Origin: CAZAQV01 sp964487255
GTDB taxonomy: Bacteria > Myxococcota_A > Polyangia > Polyangiales > CAZAQV01
Assembly: GCA_964487255.1 (NCBI GenBank)
Contig: CAZAQV010000003.1
Coordinates: forward strand, 62,001-126,000
Length of the DNA stretch: 64,000 nucleotides
Direction of reading: 5' to 3'
Shown here: piece by piece, positions 24,928 to 34,440 of the stretch
Position numbering within the stretch: position 1 is the first letter of the stretch
Layout: every line of letters starts with the position of its first letter
Notes under the pieces: model-generated
Told to the model about the DNA's origin: nothing
Seen by the model: the letters and a program-made list of their open reading frames with translations, nothing else
Database searches by the model: none
Program-made: the position numbers and the translations under genes

Positions 24928-25917
24928 CTAACGAAGCACAAAGCCGGTGGTGCAGTTGGTGAGTGGACCCGTGAGCGCGTCCACGCGTTCGTCAAGTCCA
25001 GTGCTTACCGTGTCAATCACCTCAAAGGACTGCCAATCGAGTTGATGCACGGTGGCATCGGTGTCGAGCGAAACGTAGAGCCGCGACTTACCGTCGTCGA
25101 ACAGTTCACCGCCCAGAACATGGATACCAAACTTGCCGCCTCCCCCGACCCGTGTACCGCTTCCGGTTTCGTAATTGAAGTCGTGGATGTTCGAGGTATC
25201 GATCGCAAAACCGGGGTTGTCTGTGAGCTCGCCCTGCGCGTCGATACCTGGGCCCATGTCGTCGATGTCTGCAACTGATGCAGAAGACAAGTCGCTCACA
25301 ACTGTGAACTGAAGGTCTCCATTGAGCGGACGACCACTGAAGCGCAGGAGCCGATTACCCTCCGAACTGCTGACGTTCGCGCCCGTATCCATGCCGTATA
25401 GACGGTCCTCGCAGTCGGTGTAGAGGGCTTCGAGAACGATATCGTCCGCCATGTTGCCCAGGCGTTGTGCACTCGCAGCAGAACCATCGCGCGGCGGATT
25501 ACGGATATGAAAAAGCGTCGTCGGTGGGCCTTCCCCGACGGGGGTTGCGCCCGCGACCAACGAACCGTCTTGCATTTGGGTCAGCATCCGGAAGAACAGG
25601 CCGTCTACCCTCTCAACCGTGCTCACCGAAGGGGCGCCGAAGGAGCCGTCTGCAGCGCTGATAGGAATGTGCACGAGTTTTCCACTGGTCGCGGTAAGCC
25701 AAAGCTCCAACCTGATGACACGCGGTTCGCCCGAACCGTCTCGCCCGCCGCTGCCACCATCACCGATCCCTGCGCCTCCCTCGATAGCCACTACGCGGCC
25801 ATCCGGATACACGATGACACCGGAATCACGCCCTGAGCCGATCTCGTCCTCGCAACTGCAACCCGCAATGACCCCAACCAGCACCGCCGCCATCATCATG
25901 CTGAGGACCCGTTTCAT
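24928..25917 (-). CDS. Secreted lipoprotein of unknown function (beta-propeller-like)
   Basis: 329 residues from ATG 25917; an ATG nine bases upstream is possible. MKRVLSMMMAAVLVGVIAGC is a clean lipoprotein signal. A Gly/Asp/Arg-rich linker (residues 25-65) precedes a soluble domain whose repeated short strands (DGSLVAGATPVG, DRLYGMDTGANV, SRLYVSLDTDATVHQLDW) suggest a beta-propeller-like or WD-like fold similar to proteins that format usage values. I recognise no family. It is convergent with paralogue B (nine bases between stops) and divergent from the DUF58 operon. Confidence 0.75.
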   Translation of the reverse strand: MKRVLSMMMAAVLVGVIAGCSCEDEIGSGRDSGVIVYPDGRVVAIEGGAGIGDGGSGGRDGSGEPRVIRLELWLTATSGKLVHIPISAADGSFGAPSVSTVERVDGLFFRMLTQMQDGSLVAGATPVGEGPPTTLFHIRNPPRDGSAASAQRLGNMADDIVLEALYTDCEDRLYGMDTGANVSSSEGNRLLRFSGRPLNGDLQFTVVSDLSSASVADIDDMGPGIDAQGELTDNPGFAIDTSNIHDFNYETGSGTRVGGGGKFGIHVLGGELFDDGKSRLYVSLDTDATVHQLDWQSFEVIDTVSTGLDERVDALTGPLTNCTTGFVLR

Positions 25918-25990
25918 GCTGATCACAGCCTACCACGTCAGCGCCCATCGGTAGTGCGCCGAGCCCCCGGGAAGTGATAGCGTTTGTGAA

Positions 25991-27379
25991 ATGGAGCAGG
26001 AAAATGGAACAAAAAGCCTGCGCACCCGGTTGTCGGAGGTGTGGTCTCGCGCGCGCTCCATGTTCCCACTGACTTGGCTGGGTACGACCCTCCTGGTCGG
26101 CTCGGTGCTTGCTTTTTTCGACTATGGGTTCAACCGCCTAGACCTGGTCTTGCTCTCGCTTGGCCTACTCGGCCTCGCCATCATCGCACTGTGCCTGGTC
26201 ACGACTCTGGTTTCTGCCTGGCAACTTCGCAAAGAGCTACGAGAGCGCGATGCGAGTACCGACCCGCTTCGGGCCGAGTGTGGCTACGACACCCAGACCG
26301 GGTTTTCACTGCGGTCCCGCTGGTACCTTCCTTTGCGCCACGTCAGCTGGCGGTGGCGAGGGTTCGACGACGACCAAATGCAGCTCGAGGTGATCAAGCA
26401 CCGTGGTCGACACTACGAATGGATTCGCAGCCGTTCACGGCGCGCAGACAAATCGATCCGTCGGCAGCTCACGGTCGGAGATCTGTTCGGCTTCACCGCC
26501 GTCAGTGTCTTCGACGAAGAAGTTCGTGAAGTGAGGTTCATGCCGACCACAGGAGCGTTACGAGGCGTGCAAGTGGTGCGAAGTCTAGCCGGCGGAGACG
26601 CGCTCTCCCACCCCGACGCACCCGCCGAAGGCGAACGGGTCGACATGCGCCAGTACGCGCACGGTGACCCGATCCGCTTCGTGCTTTGGAAGGTCTACGC
26701 CCGCACGAGAGAGATGGTCGTGCGAACGCCCGAACGTGCGCTTTCCCCATCCGAGCAGACTGTCGCCTATCTCATCTGTGGCGATGGCGACGAACCTTCG
26801 GCAGCTGCCGCGCGGCTTGCGGTAAGCCAAGGCGCACTCGGCGGAGATTGGCGCTTCGGGGTCGACGGCGAGCACACCATCTTCCGTAAAGTCGACGAGG
26901 CCATCGATGCGATCGCTCGTTCGGGTGGCGTCGATCCCGCAATAGGTGGCCATGGCCTTCGCGGCTTCATCAAAGACGCAGTGCCAGCGGGCGCTCGACG
27001 GGCCGTCATCTTTGCGCCCGCAAAAGTGGGCCCTTGGCTAGCGCACGTCCAAGCAGGCGCCCTGGCAGGGGTTCGGGCGCGTTTCGTGATATGCACCGAC
27101 GGCATCAAGCGCGCCTCGGAGAAGCGACCCACCAAAACATGGCTGCGCGATCCCCCGCCCGAGCGTGCAGCCCCCTGGGCGACGGCCATGCCCGACGAAG
27201 CCGACGTCCAGCACGTCATCGACAAGCTCGCGGCAACCGGTGGTGAGGTTCTCTGGATCGACCGCACGACAGGCGGCATCTACGGCAAGCCGCATCAAAA
27301 ACAAATTCTCGGTGCGGACATGGCGCGCGGGGCTCAAAACCCATTTACCAAGCTTGGCACACCTGGAGCGCGACCGTGA
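25991..27379 (+). CDS. DUF58-domain membrane protein
   Basis: 462 residues. Two membrane segments (LTWLGTTLLVGSVLAFF and LDLVLLSLGLLGLAIIALCL) are followed by a beta domain and then the DUF58 core. The diagnostic stretch is VDMRQYAHGDPIRFVLWKVYARTREMVVRTPE near residue 215-245. The C-terminal part resembles a degenerate von Willebrand A-like fold. DUF58 proteins are regularly encoded beside MoxR ATPases and transglutaminase-like membrane proteins, as here. The set probably serves envelope or protein-complex maturation. It is the first gene of a four-gene operon; its stop overlaps the next start (GTGA). Confidence 0.88.
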   Translation: MEQENGTKSLRTRLSEVWSRARSMFPLTWLGTTLLVGSVLAFFDYGFNRLDLVLLSLGLLGLAIIALCLVTTLVSAWQLRKELRERDASTDPLRAECGYDTQTGFSLRSRWYLPLRHVSWRWRGFDDDQMQLEVIKHRGRHYEWIRSRSRRADKSIRRQLTVGDLFGFTAVSVFDEEVREVRFMPTTGALRGVQVVRSLAGGDALSHPDAPAEGERVDMRQYAHGDPIRFVLWKVYARTREMVVRTPERALSPSEQTVAYLICGDGDEPSAAAARLAVSQGALGGDWRFGVDGEHTIFRKVDEAIDAIARSGGVDPAIGGHGLRGFIKDAVPAGARRAVIFAPAKVGPWLAHVQAGALAGVRARFVICTDGIKRASEKRPTKTWLRDPPPERAAPWATAMPDEADVQHVIDKLAATGGEVLWIDRTTGGIYGKPHQKQILGADMARGAQNPFTKLGTPGARP

Positions 27380-29739
27380 ACGCAAGAGCGGGAACGATCC
27401 AAATGGGCGCGGACCGCAAGCCCAGGCCAAGCATTCTGCGCAAGCTGCGCCATCCGCTTCGCATTATCGCGTTTGCGTTCGGCGCTTACGCGCTCACATT
27501 CGGCTACGCCTCGGGGCTCGGCATCGCCGCGGCTTGCGTGGGCGCCGGCTTGGCTGTGGTGCTTGGTGAGTGGCTGGGACGTTCATCGCTGCGGACGTGG
27601 CCTGTCGTGGGTATCCTCGCGGTTTGCACGATCCTCATCTGCTGGCTCGCCGGCCTGACCAGTAGCGCGACCGTGTTTTCGGAGAACTTCGGGCACCGCG
27701 CTGCGCTCGATATGCGTGAGTCGATCCAGTTCTTCGCCGCCTTCTTGGGCGTACTGTCCCTCATTCGCTTTGTTGCGCTTCGTAACCCGAACCTGCTCTT
27801 CTTGGAGGTCATCTACGCCGCGCTCGCGCTCGCGCTCGCGCTCGAGGCACATCGCGACGGCATGATCGCGCGTCCACTTTGGCTGAGCGACTACGCGTGG
27901 CAACGCAACCTCGACCCTACGCACTTGCTCATCGGAGCAGGCGTCGTCGCTGCTGGCATTCTGCTTCTACTGATCGCGCTTGAGCGCCGCAAGCGCTTCC
28001 CGTGGCCCGTCGTCATCGGCCTACCTCTGCTCGCACTGCTCACCGTCAGCGTCATTCGCTCCGTGGGCCCGCCGCAGGCCGAGCCCGAAGACGGTATTGG
28101 CATCAAAACCGACGAGCTGGGCGACGACCCCGAAGACATGGACGACTACCCGAGCGAGGGCAAACCTGAAGAAGGCAGCGACGCTGGCGTCGAGCCACAG
28201 GGTGGCGATGGGGGTAGCGGGCAACCCAAGGACGCGGGTGCAGAAGGCGGTGCGAGCGGCTCACAATCGAAGGACGCGGGCGCGGACGGTGGTGGCGGGG
28301 GCCAACCCCAAGAAACGCCGCCTCAGGTCGACAACCCGAACGACCCGAACCCAAACGCCACGCCCGCTCCGATGGCCGTCGTGGTGTTTGAAAACGACTA
28401 CGACCCGCCCGCGCAGTCGTACTACTTCCGGCAGGGCTCGTGGAGCCAATGGAACGGCTCGCGGCTTTTACCTTCGACGATGGAACAGGCCGACACCGAC
28501 TCGCTGCGTGCCTATCCTGATACGGCAACACAGATCGATGTCCCCAAATCAGCGCATCGTGAAATCGTTCGGGGCCGCGTGGCGTGGATTGCCGACCATG
28601 ACCTGCCCTTCGCACTCGAAACGCCGCTCTCCTTTACGCCCATTGCCAACCCAAACACCGAGCGCTTTACACGCGCGTATCGCTTCGTCTCCTCCGCTCA
28701 GAAGACCGACTACCAGAACCTACTCGAACTGCAGTCGGGCAACCCGAAGTGGTCTGAAGAGCTGAGCAAGCTCTATCTGCAGCCCCACCCGGACGAGCGA
28801 TACGAGCGACTCGCCTCCGAGATCACCGAGAAGCTCCCCGAAGCGTACCGTGACTCACCGCTCGCTAAAGCGGTCGCCATCAAGCTCTACCTGGACAAAG
28901 AGCTCGTGTATTCGACCAAGGAGCGTCACGCAGGCGTCAAAGACCCAACCACGCACTTTCTGTTCGGCAACCGCGTCGGATACTGCGTGCATTTCGCGCA
29001 CGCAGCTGTGTTCTTGTGGCGCTCCATCGGTATTCCTGCGCGCATCAGTAACGGCTACATGGTGCCCGCGGAAAACCGTCGAGGTGGCTCTTCTCTGCTC
29101 ATCCGCAGCGGCGACGCCCACGCTTGGCCTGAAATCTACCTCGATGGCGTGGGTTGGATCGTCCTCGACATCGCAGCCGAGCGCGTGCTCGACCAACCAG
29201 GCAAAGCACTCGATGAAAATCTACAGCGGATGCTCGGTGAGATGGCGCGTGAGAAACCCGCTGTTCCCGAAAACCTCGAAGATGTCGAGGAGGACCGCGT
29301 CGACTGGGCCGGACTCATCGGTAAAGGCCTCGCTGCGACACTCGGCTTTGTGCTCCTCTTCTTCTACAGCTGGAAAGTTTGGCGACGGATCGTGCCTGCA
29401 CTTTCCACCAGGTCGCGGGTTCGCACCGGGTATCGCGCCATGCTCGACCGCATGTTCGAGGCCGGCCTCTCCCGCGAGCATGGAGAAACACGGGAAGCGT
29501 TCTCGCGCCGGCTCGCCGCTCAAATTCCGGCCCTCGGGCCGCTCACTGAGCGACACGTCGCTGAAAAGCTGGGTTGGCCGCAAGGTCAGGCGAAGCATGC
29601 GCCAATTCCCACGCCGCACGGCGGCACACCCACCGAAGACCTTCTAAAACATGCCCGCCGTGAGCTTCGCGCCGCAACACGCTGGTGGCGTCGACTCCTC
29701 GGGCTCCTCTATCCCTTTACACCGATTCACGTCAGGTAA
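27376..29739 (+). CDS. Transglutaminase-like membrane protein (TgpA type)
   Basis: 787 residues from GTG 27376, overlapping the DUF58 gene by four bases. Six or seven membrane segments fill residues 20-220. A long Gly/Asp/Glu/Pro-rich linker (about 235-330) leads to a periplasmic domain. The transglutaminase core is near 500-610: NRVGYCVHFAHAAVFLWRSIGIPARISNGYMV has the catalytic Cys, and SGDAHAWPEIYLDGVGWIVLD has the His and Asp. A further membrane helix (about 645-665, LAATLGFVLLFFYSW) and a cytoplasmic tail follow. Same layout as TgpA of Pseudomonas. The linker also contains a run of (Ala-Leu) repeats earlier at about 27820, from CGCTCG repeats. Confidence 0.92.
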   Translation: MNARAGTIQMGADRKPRPSILRKLRHPLRIIAFAFGAYALTFGYASGLGIAAACVGAGLAVVLGEWLGRSSLRTWPVVGILAVCTILICWLAGLTSSATVFSENFGHRAALDMRESIQFFAAFLGVLSLIRFVALRNPNLLFLEVIYAALALALALEAHRDGMIARPLWLSDYAWQRNLDPTHLLIGAGVVAAGILLLLIALERRKRFPWPVVIGLPLLALLTVSVIRSVGPPQAEPEDGIGIKTDELGDDPEDMDDYPSEGKPEEGSDAGVEPQGGDGGSGQPKDAGAEGGASGSQSKDAGADGGGGGQPQETPPQVDNPNDPNPNATPAPMAVVVFENDYDPPAQSYYFRQGSWSQWNGSRLLPSTMEQADTDSLRAYPDTATQIDVPKSAHREIVRGRVAWIADHDLPFALETPLSFTPIANPNTERFTRAYRFVSSAQKTDYQNLLELQSGNPKWSEELSKLYLQPHPDERYERLASEITEKLPEAYRDSPLAKAVAIKLYLDKELVYSTKERHAGVKDPTTHFLFGNRVGYCVHFAHAAVFLWRSIGIPARISNGYMVPAENRRGGSSLLIRSGDAHAWPEIYLDGVGWIVLDIAAERVLDQPGKALDENLQRMLGEMAREKPAVPENLEDVEEDRVDWAGLIGKGLAATLGFVLLFFYSWKVWRRIVPALSTRSRVRTGYRAMLDRMFEAGLSREHGETREAFSRRLAAQIPALGPLTERHVAEKLGWPQGQAKHAPIPTPHGGTPTEDLLKHARRELRAATRWWRRLLGLLYPFTPIHVR

Positions 29740-29750
29740 CGGAAACAATC

Positions 29751-30809
29751 ATGGAAAATCCACAGTCACAACAATCTGAATTTGAGCAAAGTAAATATGT
29801 GACCCACACCAAGGCGCCGCCCATCGTCGACTTGCAGGCCGCCTACGGTGTCATTGAACGCCTGCGCGGAAAACTTCGCTCGGCCGTGCGTGGGCGAGAC
29901 GATGTCATCGAACTCATTATCATCGCCCTGCTCGCCGACGGGCACGTACTGCTCGAGGACTACCCCGGGTCGGGTAAAACAACCCTCGCGAAAGCTCTCG
30001 GCGACTCGATCATCGACGACATGCCGGATGACGACATCGTCACGATTCGTCGCATCCAGTTCACGCCCGACCTCTTGCCTTCGGATATCACGGGCACGAC
30101 CATTTTTGACCCGAATACCAACCACTTTTTCTTTCGACCGGGCCCCCTTTTCGCACATGTTGTACTCGCGGACGAAATCAACCGCACCTCGCCCAAAGTA
30201 CAATCCGCTCTGCTCGAGGCGATGGGCGAAAAGCAGGTCACCGTAGACAACCAAACTCGCGCACTCGACAGGCTCTTCTTTGTCATCGCCACGCAGAACC
30301 CGCTCGACCTGGCGGGCACCTTTCCGCTGCCAAGCGCACAGCTTGACCGCTTCTTGTTCAAGATCCGCATGGAACACATCTCGCGCGACGCTGAGCTCGA
30401 GGTGCTCGCGAACCTCAAGGCCATCAAAGCAGGGCCTGACCAGAGTCTTGAGCGAGTCACCCGCACAGAGATCCTCGATGCGCGCACGGTGGTCGAAGAG
30501 CAGGTGTACGTCGCCAAGGAAATTCACGAAGCCTTGGTCGACATCGCCGTCGCCACCCGGAGCGACTCCCGCATTTTGCAGGGCATCTCGACCCGTTCGC
30601 TTGTGCTGATGATTCCTGCGCTGCAAGCGCGTGCGCTCTCGCAAGTCCGCGACCACGTCACGGCCGACGACATCTACTCGCTCTCCTTTCATGTCCTTGG
30701 TCACCGACTCGAACTCGCACCCGGTGCCGCGGATTTCAACCAAGTCATCTATGACTGCGTCAAAGGTCCGCTTGAGCGGCTGGCGCAAGCCACACTCCGC
30801 CGACCCTAA
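29751..30809 (+). CDS. MoxR-family AAA+ ATPase
   Basis: 352 residues from ATG 29751. The frame is open further upstream but runs over the previous gene. Walker A: LEDYPGSGKTTLAKAL near residue 67. Walker B: VVLADEINRTSPKVQSALLEAM near 135, followed by the family phrase MGEKQVTVDN and FFVIATQNPLDLAGTFPLPSAQLDRFLFKI with sensor 1 and the Arg finger. The lid domain is present (TRSDSRILQGISTRSLVLMI). MoxR proteins act as chaperones for metal insertion or complex assembly, working with DUF58/VWA partners; both partner types are encoded just upstream. Confidence 0.95.
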   Translation: MENPQSQQSEFEQSKYVTHTKAPPIVDLQAAYGVIERLRGKLRSAVRGRDDVIELIIIALLADGHVLLEDYPGSGKTTLAKALGDSIIDDMPDDDIVTIRRIQFTPDLLPSDITGTTIFDPNTNHFFFRPGPLFAHVVLADEINRTSPKVQSALLEAMGEKQVTVDNQTRALDRLFFVIATQNPLDLAGTFPLPSAQLDRFLFKIRMEHISRDAELEVLANLKAIKAGPDQSLERVTRTEILDARTVVEEQVYVAKEIHEALVDIAVATRSDSRILQGISTRSLVLMIPALQARALSQVRDHVTADDIYSLSFHVLGHRLELAPGAADFNQVIYDCVKGPLERLAQATLRRP

Positions 30810-30812
30810 ACA

Positions 30813-32960
30813 GTGCAATTTTCCTTGTCTCACACCCGTCTCATCGCCCACACAACACTGTTTGCCATGCAGATCTTTCTCGTTGTGGGGACGGCGGAGG
30901 CGCAGTCGATTCAGGCGCAGCCCACATCACAGGTTCCGCCTGGGCCGTGGACCGAAGCCGAGCGCGAAGCGTACCGCCTCTACCGCAACGACAAGCCCGT
31001 CGAAGCGCGCACGAAGGCGGAAAAGGTCGTCAAAGCAAACAGCGAGTCACTGATGGGGCACTACGTCCTGGCAGCGGTCCTCTTCGAAGCGGAAGGCTCG
31101 CTCTCGCGCGCGATGTACCACTTTGGTAAAGCGCGTGAGATTTACGAGACCCGTTGGAAGCCCTCGAGCCGCTCGGCCGATTCGCCTTGGACGCTGCACC
31201 GAGACCTGCTCTTTCAGGCTCAAAACCTGGCTGGCCAGATGGAACTCCACAACTACCAACTCGAACTTCAGAGCTACCACGACTACCTCTACGATCCGGA
31301 TTTACTTGCCGAACGTGCATGGCCACTCGTTCGCCTGGGACGGGAAGACGAAGCGCGCAAGTTCGCCAAGCAAGCCATCGCATCGAACAACTCGTGGCAG
31401 CGCTCTCTGGGCATGAATGCGCTTTGCGCCGTAGAGGGCGAAGCGCAAACACGCGATCCTTATTATGTCGCGTGCAAGGCAGCCCTCGCCAACGCCAAGC
31501 GAGAGCAAGCGGCCGGAGAAGAGCAAGCCGTGGCTGTGCACGCCTACAACGCTGCGCTGGCCGCGCTTTCCGCAGGCAAGCCGAGCGAGGCGATTCGCTT
31601 TCTCGAAGAGGGTGCACGTCGGCTTGAGTTTACACCCGCCAATCCGTGGCGACTGCTGGTCCGCATCTACATCGACATGGGCAAGATGAACGATGCGGTC
31701 GACGCCCTGCTCAACATGCAGCGCTGGCGCAAGAGACAGCCCGCGTATCTGCGCGATCAAGATCGAGCGGAGAACGACGCCGTCTTCGGACTGATGATGC
31801 TCGTGGGTGGTAGGACCGAAGACGGTCTTCGCGCCATCGACCGTGCGATCGACCAACCGGACCGCCGAGGGCTTACCTCTTCGGTTCGCGAACAGGCCGT
31901 CGGCGCGCACGCACTCATGCGCCGAGCCATGCTCAAGACCCGCATCGAACGTCGTATGGAAGAGGCCGCCGCCGGGAGTGTGTTCACGCGCATGTGGGCC
32001 TGGGTCGAATCGATTCCGGACCGCATCAAGGCCTGGATGGATGGCCGCCGCGTCTCGAGTGCGCTGGCAGACGAAAAGCGCCTCGTGGCAACGCTTCGTC
32101 CCCAGGTTCGAGGTGGTCTCGAGCCCATCCCTTACTGGATGGTTGGCGACCTCGTCGAAGTACTGGGCCCGGGCGTCGTGCTCGACGCGCTTGCGGAGGC
32201 CAGGCGCGAGGACCAGCATGTCGGTTACGTAGGCGGACACTTCGACGCCGTGCGCGCCGAAGCACTTTTCGCCCAGGGGCGAAGCAGCGACGCTCTCAAG
32301 CGAGCCGCACTCGCACTCGACCGCCTTCCCGAGCACGAAGCGCTCTTGCGCGCACGTGTCCATACGGTGATCGCCAAAGCAGCGCGCGACCTTGCCAAGG
32401 AGGAGACCGAATTTCTGGCGATTGAGCGCGCACTACGCATCGACGGTGGCATGCTGCGACGACTGGGCATCTCCCTTCCCGCAAAAATCATGGGCAGCGG
32501 CAAGCTCGGCAAGCAGGTTGCCTCAGCCCTCACCGAATCTCCTCGCTTTCGAACCGGCAAAGCCTTTCGCGTCGAGGTCTACAGCAAAAAGACCAAAGAA
32601 GACGAAGACTCCATCAAAGCCTGTCTCAGCAACCACCGTGGCGAGCAAATCCGCTGCAGCGAAAACCCACGTGGCCCCGCCCCGAAGGACGACGACGGAG
32701 AAGGTGACAAAGGTGGACAGTCCACGAATGGCACAACGACCACCGAAGGGCAGTCCTCTGGCGACGCAAAAAAAGAAGCCGAACTTGAAAGCGACGCACA
32801 GTTCGTAGAACGCATGGTCCGCGTCTTCCAGCACGAGCTTTTTGCGGCCGACGTGCGCATTTCGCAGGTCGACATGGGCTCGCTTGACGGGCGCGTCACA
32901 AGCGGCTCCGAAGTCGCCCGCGAGCGACTTCAAAACATGCTCGAGTACGTCGCCGAGTAA
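30813..32960 (+). CDS. Secreted helical-repeat (TPR-like) protein of the MoxR operon
   Basis: 715 residues from GTG 30813, three bases after the MoxR stop; an internal ATG at 30867 is a possible shorter start. An N-terminal signal (TTLFAMQIFLVVGTAEAQ) marks export. Residues about 45-560 form a chain of helical hairpins of TPR type (AYRLYRNDKPVEARTKAEKVVKANSESLMGHYVLAAVL, EAIRFLEEGARR, DALKRAALALDRLPEHEALL). Near 625-665 is a Gly/Asp/Thr-rich linker. It is the last gene of the DUF58 operon; helical-repeat periplasmic proteins are common partners of BatB/MoxR-type clusters. Function not assignable beyond protein interaction. Confidence 0.8.
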   Translation: MQFSLSHTRLIAHTTLFAMQIFLVVGTAEAQSIQAQPTSQVPPGPWTEAEREAYRLYRNDKPVEARTKAEKVVKANSESLMGHYVLAAVLFEAEGSLSRAMYHFGKAREIYETRWKPSSRSADSPWTLHRDLLFQAQNLAGQMELHNYQLELQSYHDYLYDPDLLAERAWPLVRLGREDEARKFAKQAIASNNSWQRSLGMNALCAVEGEAQTRDPYYVACKAALANAKREQAAGEEQAVAVHAYNAALAALSAGKPSEAIRFLEEGARRLEFTPANPWRLLVRIYIDMGKMNDAVDALLNMQRWRKRQPAYLRDQDRAENDAVFGLMMLVGGRTEDGLRAIDRAIDQPDRRGLTSSVREQAVGAHALMRRAMLKTRIERRMEEAAAGSVFTRMWAWVESIPDRIKAWMDGRRVSSALADEKRLVATLRPQVRGGLEPIPYWMVGDLVEVLGPGVVLDALAEARREDQHVGYVGGHFDAVRAEALFAQGRSSDALKRAALALDRLPEHEALLRARVHTVIAKAARDLAKEETEFLAIERALRIDGGMLRRLGISLPAKIMGSGKLGKQVASALTESPRFRTGKAFRVEVYSKKTKEDEDSIKACLSNHRGEQIRCSENPRGPAPKDDDGEGDKGGQSTNGTTTTEGQSSGDAKKEAELESDAQFVERMVRVFQHELFAADVRISQVDMGSLDGRVTSGSEVARERLQNMLEYVAE

Positions 32961-33139
32961 AGGCCGTCAGGTCGCGTCCACGGTCGCATTGTCGCTTTAG
33001 GTGGGGTCTGCACAACCGGGCTAAGTGGCTAACGCGAACGACTGCCCGATCTCTTTTCCGAAACCCGGCCGCTTTCCTCAATGATTGCAAGCCATCCGCA
33101 CGCGTATTGCCGCGCACGAAGTTTGCTTACGCCTCGCAC

Positions 33140-34399
33140 ATGCAATTGCCCAAAGCTTCCGCTCCTTCTTTGCGGGCGTCCATCCTCGGTGTGGGACAGA
33201 TCAATACGCTTTGCTTGATCGCTTGCGTCGCAATTCCCGCATCCTGGTCACTCAACAATCTCGGCAAGGCAAGCCAGCAAAACCTCACAGGACGAACCGA
33301 ATCTTCGACCTGGAGCGCGGCAGACGTCCACGGAGATGGTGTCGAGGCGAATACACACGGGCTCAACATGCGAAGTTCTGCACAGGCCGTTGAACTCACT
33401 GTATTGAGCAGGGTCGCACAGATCATGAGATCAAGCGCGCGATCGGGTGTTGACGCGGCACAGGGCGTTGATACAGCAGGCAAACTTCGCGGCGTAACAG
33501 CCGACGGTGCCCAAGCATTCTATCGATTCGCGCAAGCAGAACTTCAAGACTTGGTCCCAGAGCCACAACGTTTGGCAGCGCTGCTGACCGATGTCCATCA
33601 AGCCACCGGCATCCTCAACAGTACCGATGACGTGCTCCGCGCAGCCCATACCGGGCAGCGCACGGCGCTGGCCAAAGCGGCAGCATTATATGTCGCAGGC
33701 GATAAGCCCGGACTACGAACCAATGCGCTGAGCGCAGAGAAACTACTGCTCGAAGCAGAGAAGCACTCCACTAAACTGCAATCGATGCCGGGCACATTCA
33801 CAGAGGGGCAAAAGGCGCTTCTTGACGACAGCCTTCGCCCGACACTGCTCTTCCGCTTCACGGACGAATACGTCATCAGCCAAGCACGTCGAGGTGACTT
33901 CGCCATGTCCGAGTCTAAAGCGAGGCTGGGCATCTACAAGAGCGATGATCTCCAGTGGCTCAGGCTTGCCCGAAACAGACTGCTTCCCGGATCGATAACC
34001 CCGTTCGCGCGCCTCATCGATCGCACGACGAAGGTTACCGACACTGCACATATGTCACCCGAGCGACTACTTCGCGCCCGCTCGCTCATGCGCGACGTCC
34101 AGGCCAACTTTCGTGCCCCAGAACCCCGATATACACCTGAGGGAGTTTCTGCCAATCCACCCGTAGCGCAGCTTGAACTGCACGCCTTACGCGAAGCAGC
34201 TCGTGAAATCGCCGAAGGCAACCCCGAGCTTGGTCTCGAGCTCATCGGGTACGCAGAAAGCCGGATGCTCAACCCCTCGACGGGCAAGCCACTGGCCATC
34301 CAAGGCCATCCACGCTTCGAGACACCCGAGGCGGTGGAGGCGCTCCTCGGTCGTCTGAGGCGTGCAGCAGAAGTCCAAGTCAAAACGGCAACTAAGTAA
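33140..34399 (+). CDS. Protein of unknown function, probably exported or membrane-anchored
   Basis: 419 residues from ATG 33140; a TTG at 33107 would add eleven. I recognise no family. A hydrophobic segment (INTLCLIACVAIPASW) near residues 20-36 looks like a signal anchor. The rest is soluble and strongly helical, rich in Ala, Leu, Arg and Glu (AVELTVLSRVAQIMRSSARSG, EAREIAEGNPELG-type hairpins), with no Cys-rich or catalytic-looking motif. Its codon choice looks less GC-skewed than that of the neighbours. No good ribosome binding site is seen. The first repeat of the REP-like family (34399-34429) begins at its stop codon, and it starts an accessory-looking patch up to about 37631. Confidence 0.55.
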   Translation: MQLPKASAPSLRASILGVGQINTLCLIACVAIPASWSLNNLGKASQQNLTGRTESSTWSAADVHGDGVEANTHGLNMRSSAQAVELTVLSRVAQIMRSSARSGVDAAQGVDTAGKLRGVTADGAQAFYRFAQAELQDLVPEPQRLAALLTDVHQATGILNSTDDVLRAAHTGQRTALAKAAALYVAGDKPGLRTNALSAEKLLLEAEKHSTKLQSMPGTFTEGQKALLDDSLRPTLLFRFTDEYVISQARRGDFAMSESKARLGIYKSDDLQWLRLARNRLLPGSITPFARLIDRTTKVTDTAHMSPERLLRARSLMRDVQANFRAPEPRYTPEGVSANPPVAQLELHALREAAREIAEGNPELGLELIGYAESRMLNPSTGKPLAIQGHPRFETPEAVEALLGRLRRAAEVQVKTATK

Positions 34400-34429
34400 A
34401 CTTGGAGACGCGCCTCCAGCGTCAACTTA
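34399..34429 (+). repeat. Solitary copy of 31-bp REP-like repeat
   Basis: Sequence begins AACTTGGAGACGCG and ends CGTCAACTTA with a seven-base loop between GACGC and GCGTC. It differs from the two copies that bracket the Y1 transposase (36514-36544 and 37601-37631) at only one base in the left arm and the last base of the right arm, apart from the loop. It overlaps the last base of the stop codon of the gene at 33140 and lies between convergent genes. Confidence 0.85.
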
Positions 34430-34440
34430 TCAGAACTCGC

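Noticed and set aside
27820..27846. CGCTCG microsatellite in the transglutaminase gene
   Set aside because: It codes an Ala-Leu membrane helix run in frame; it may be hypermutable but shows no sign of frame change here.
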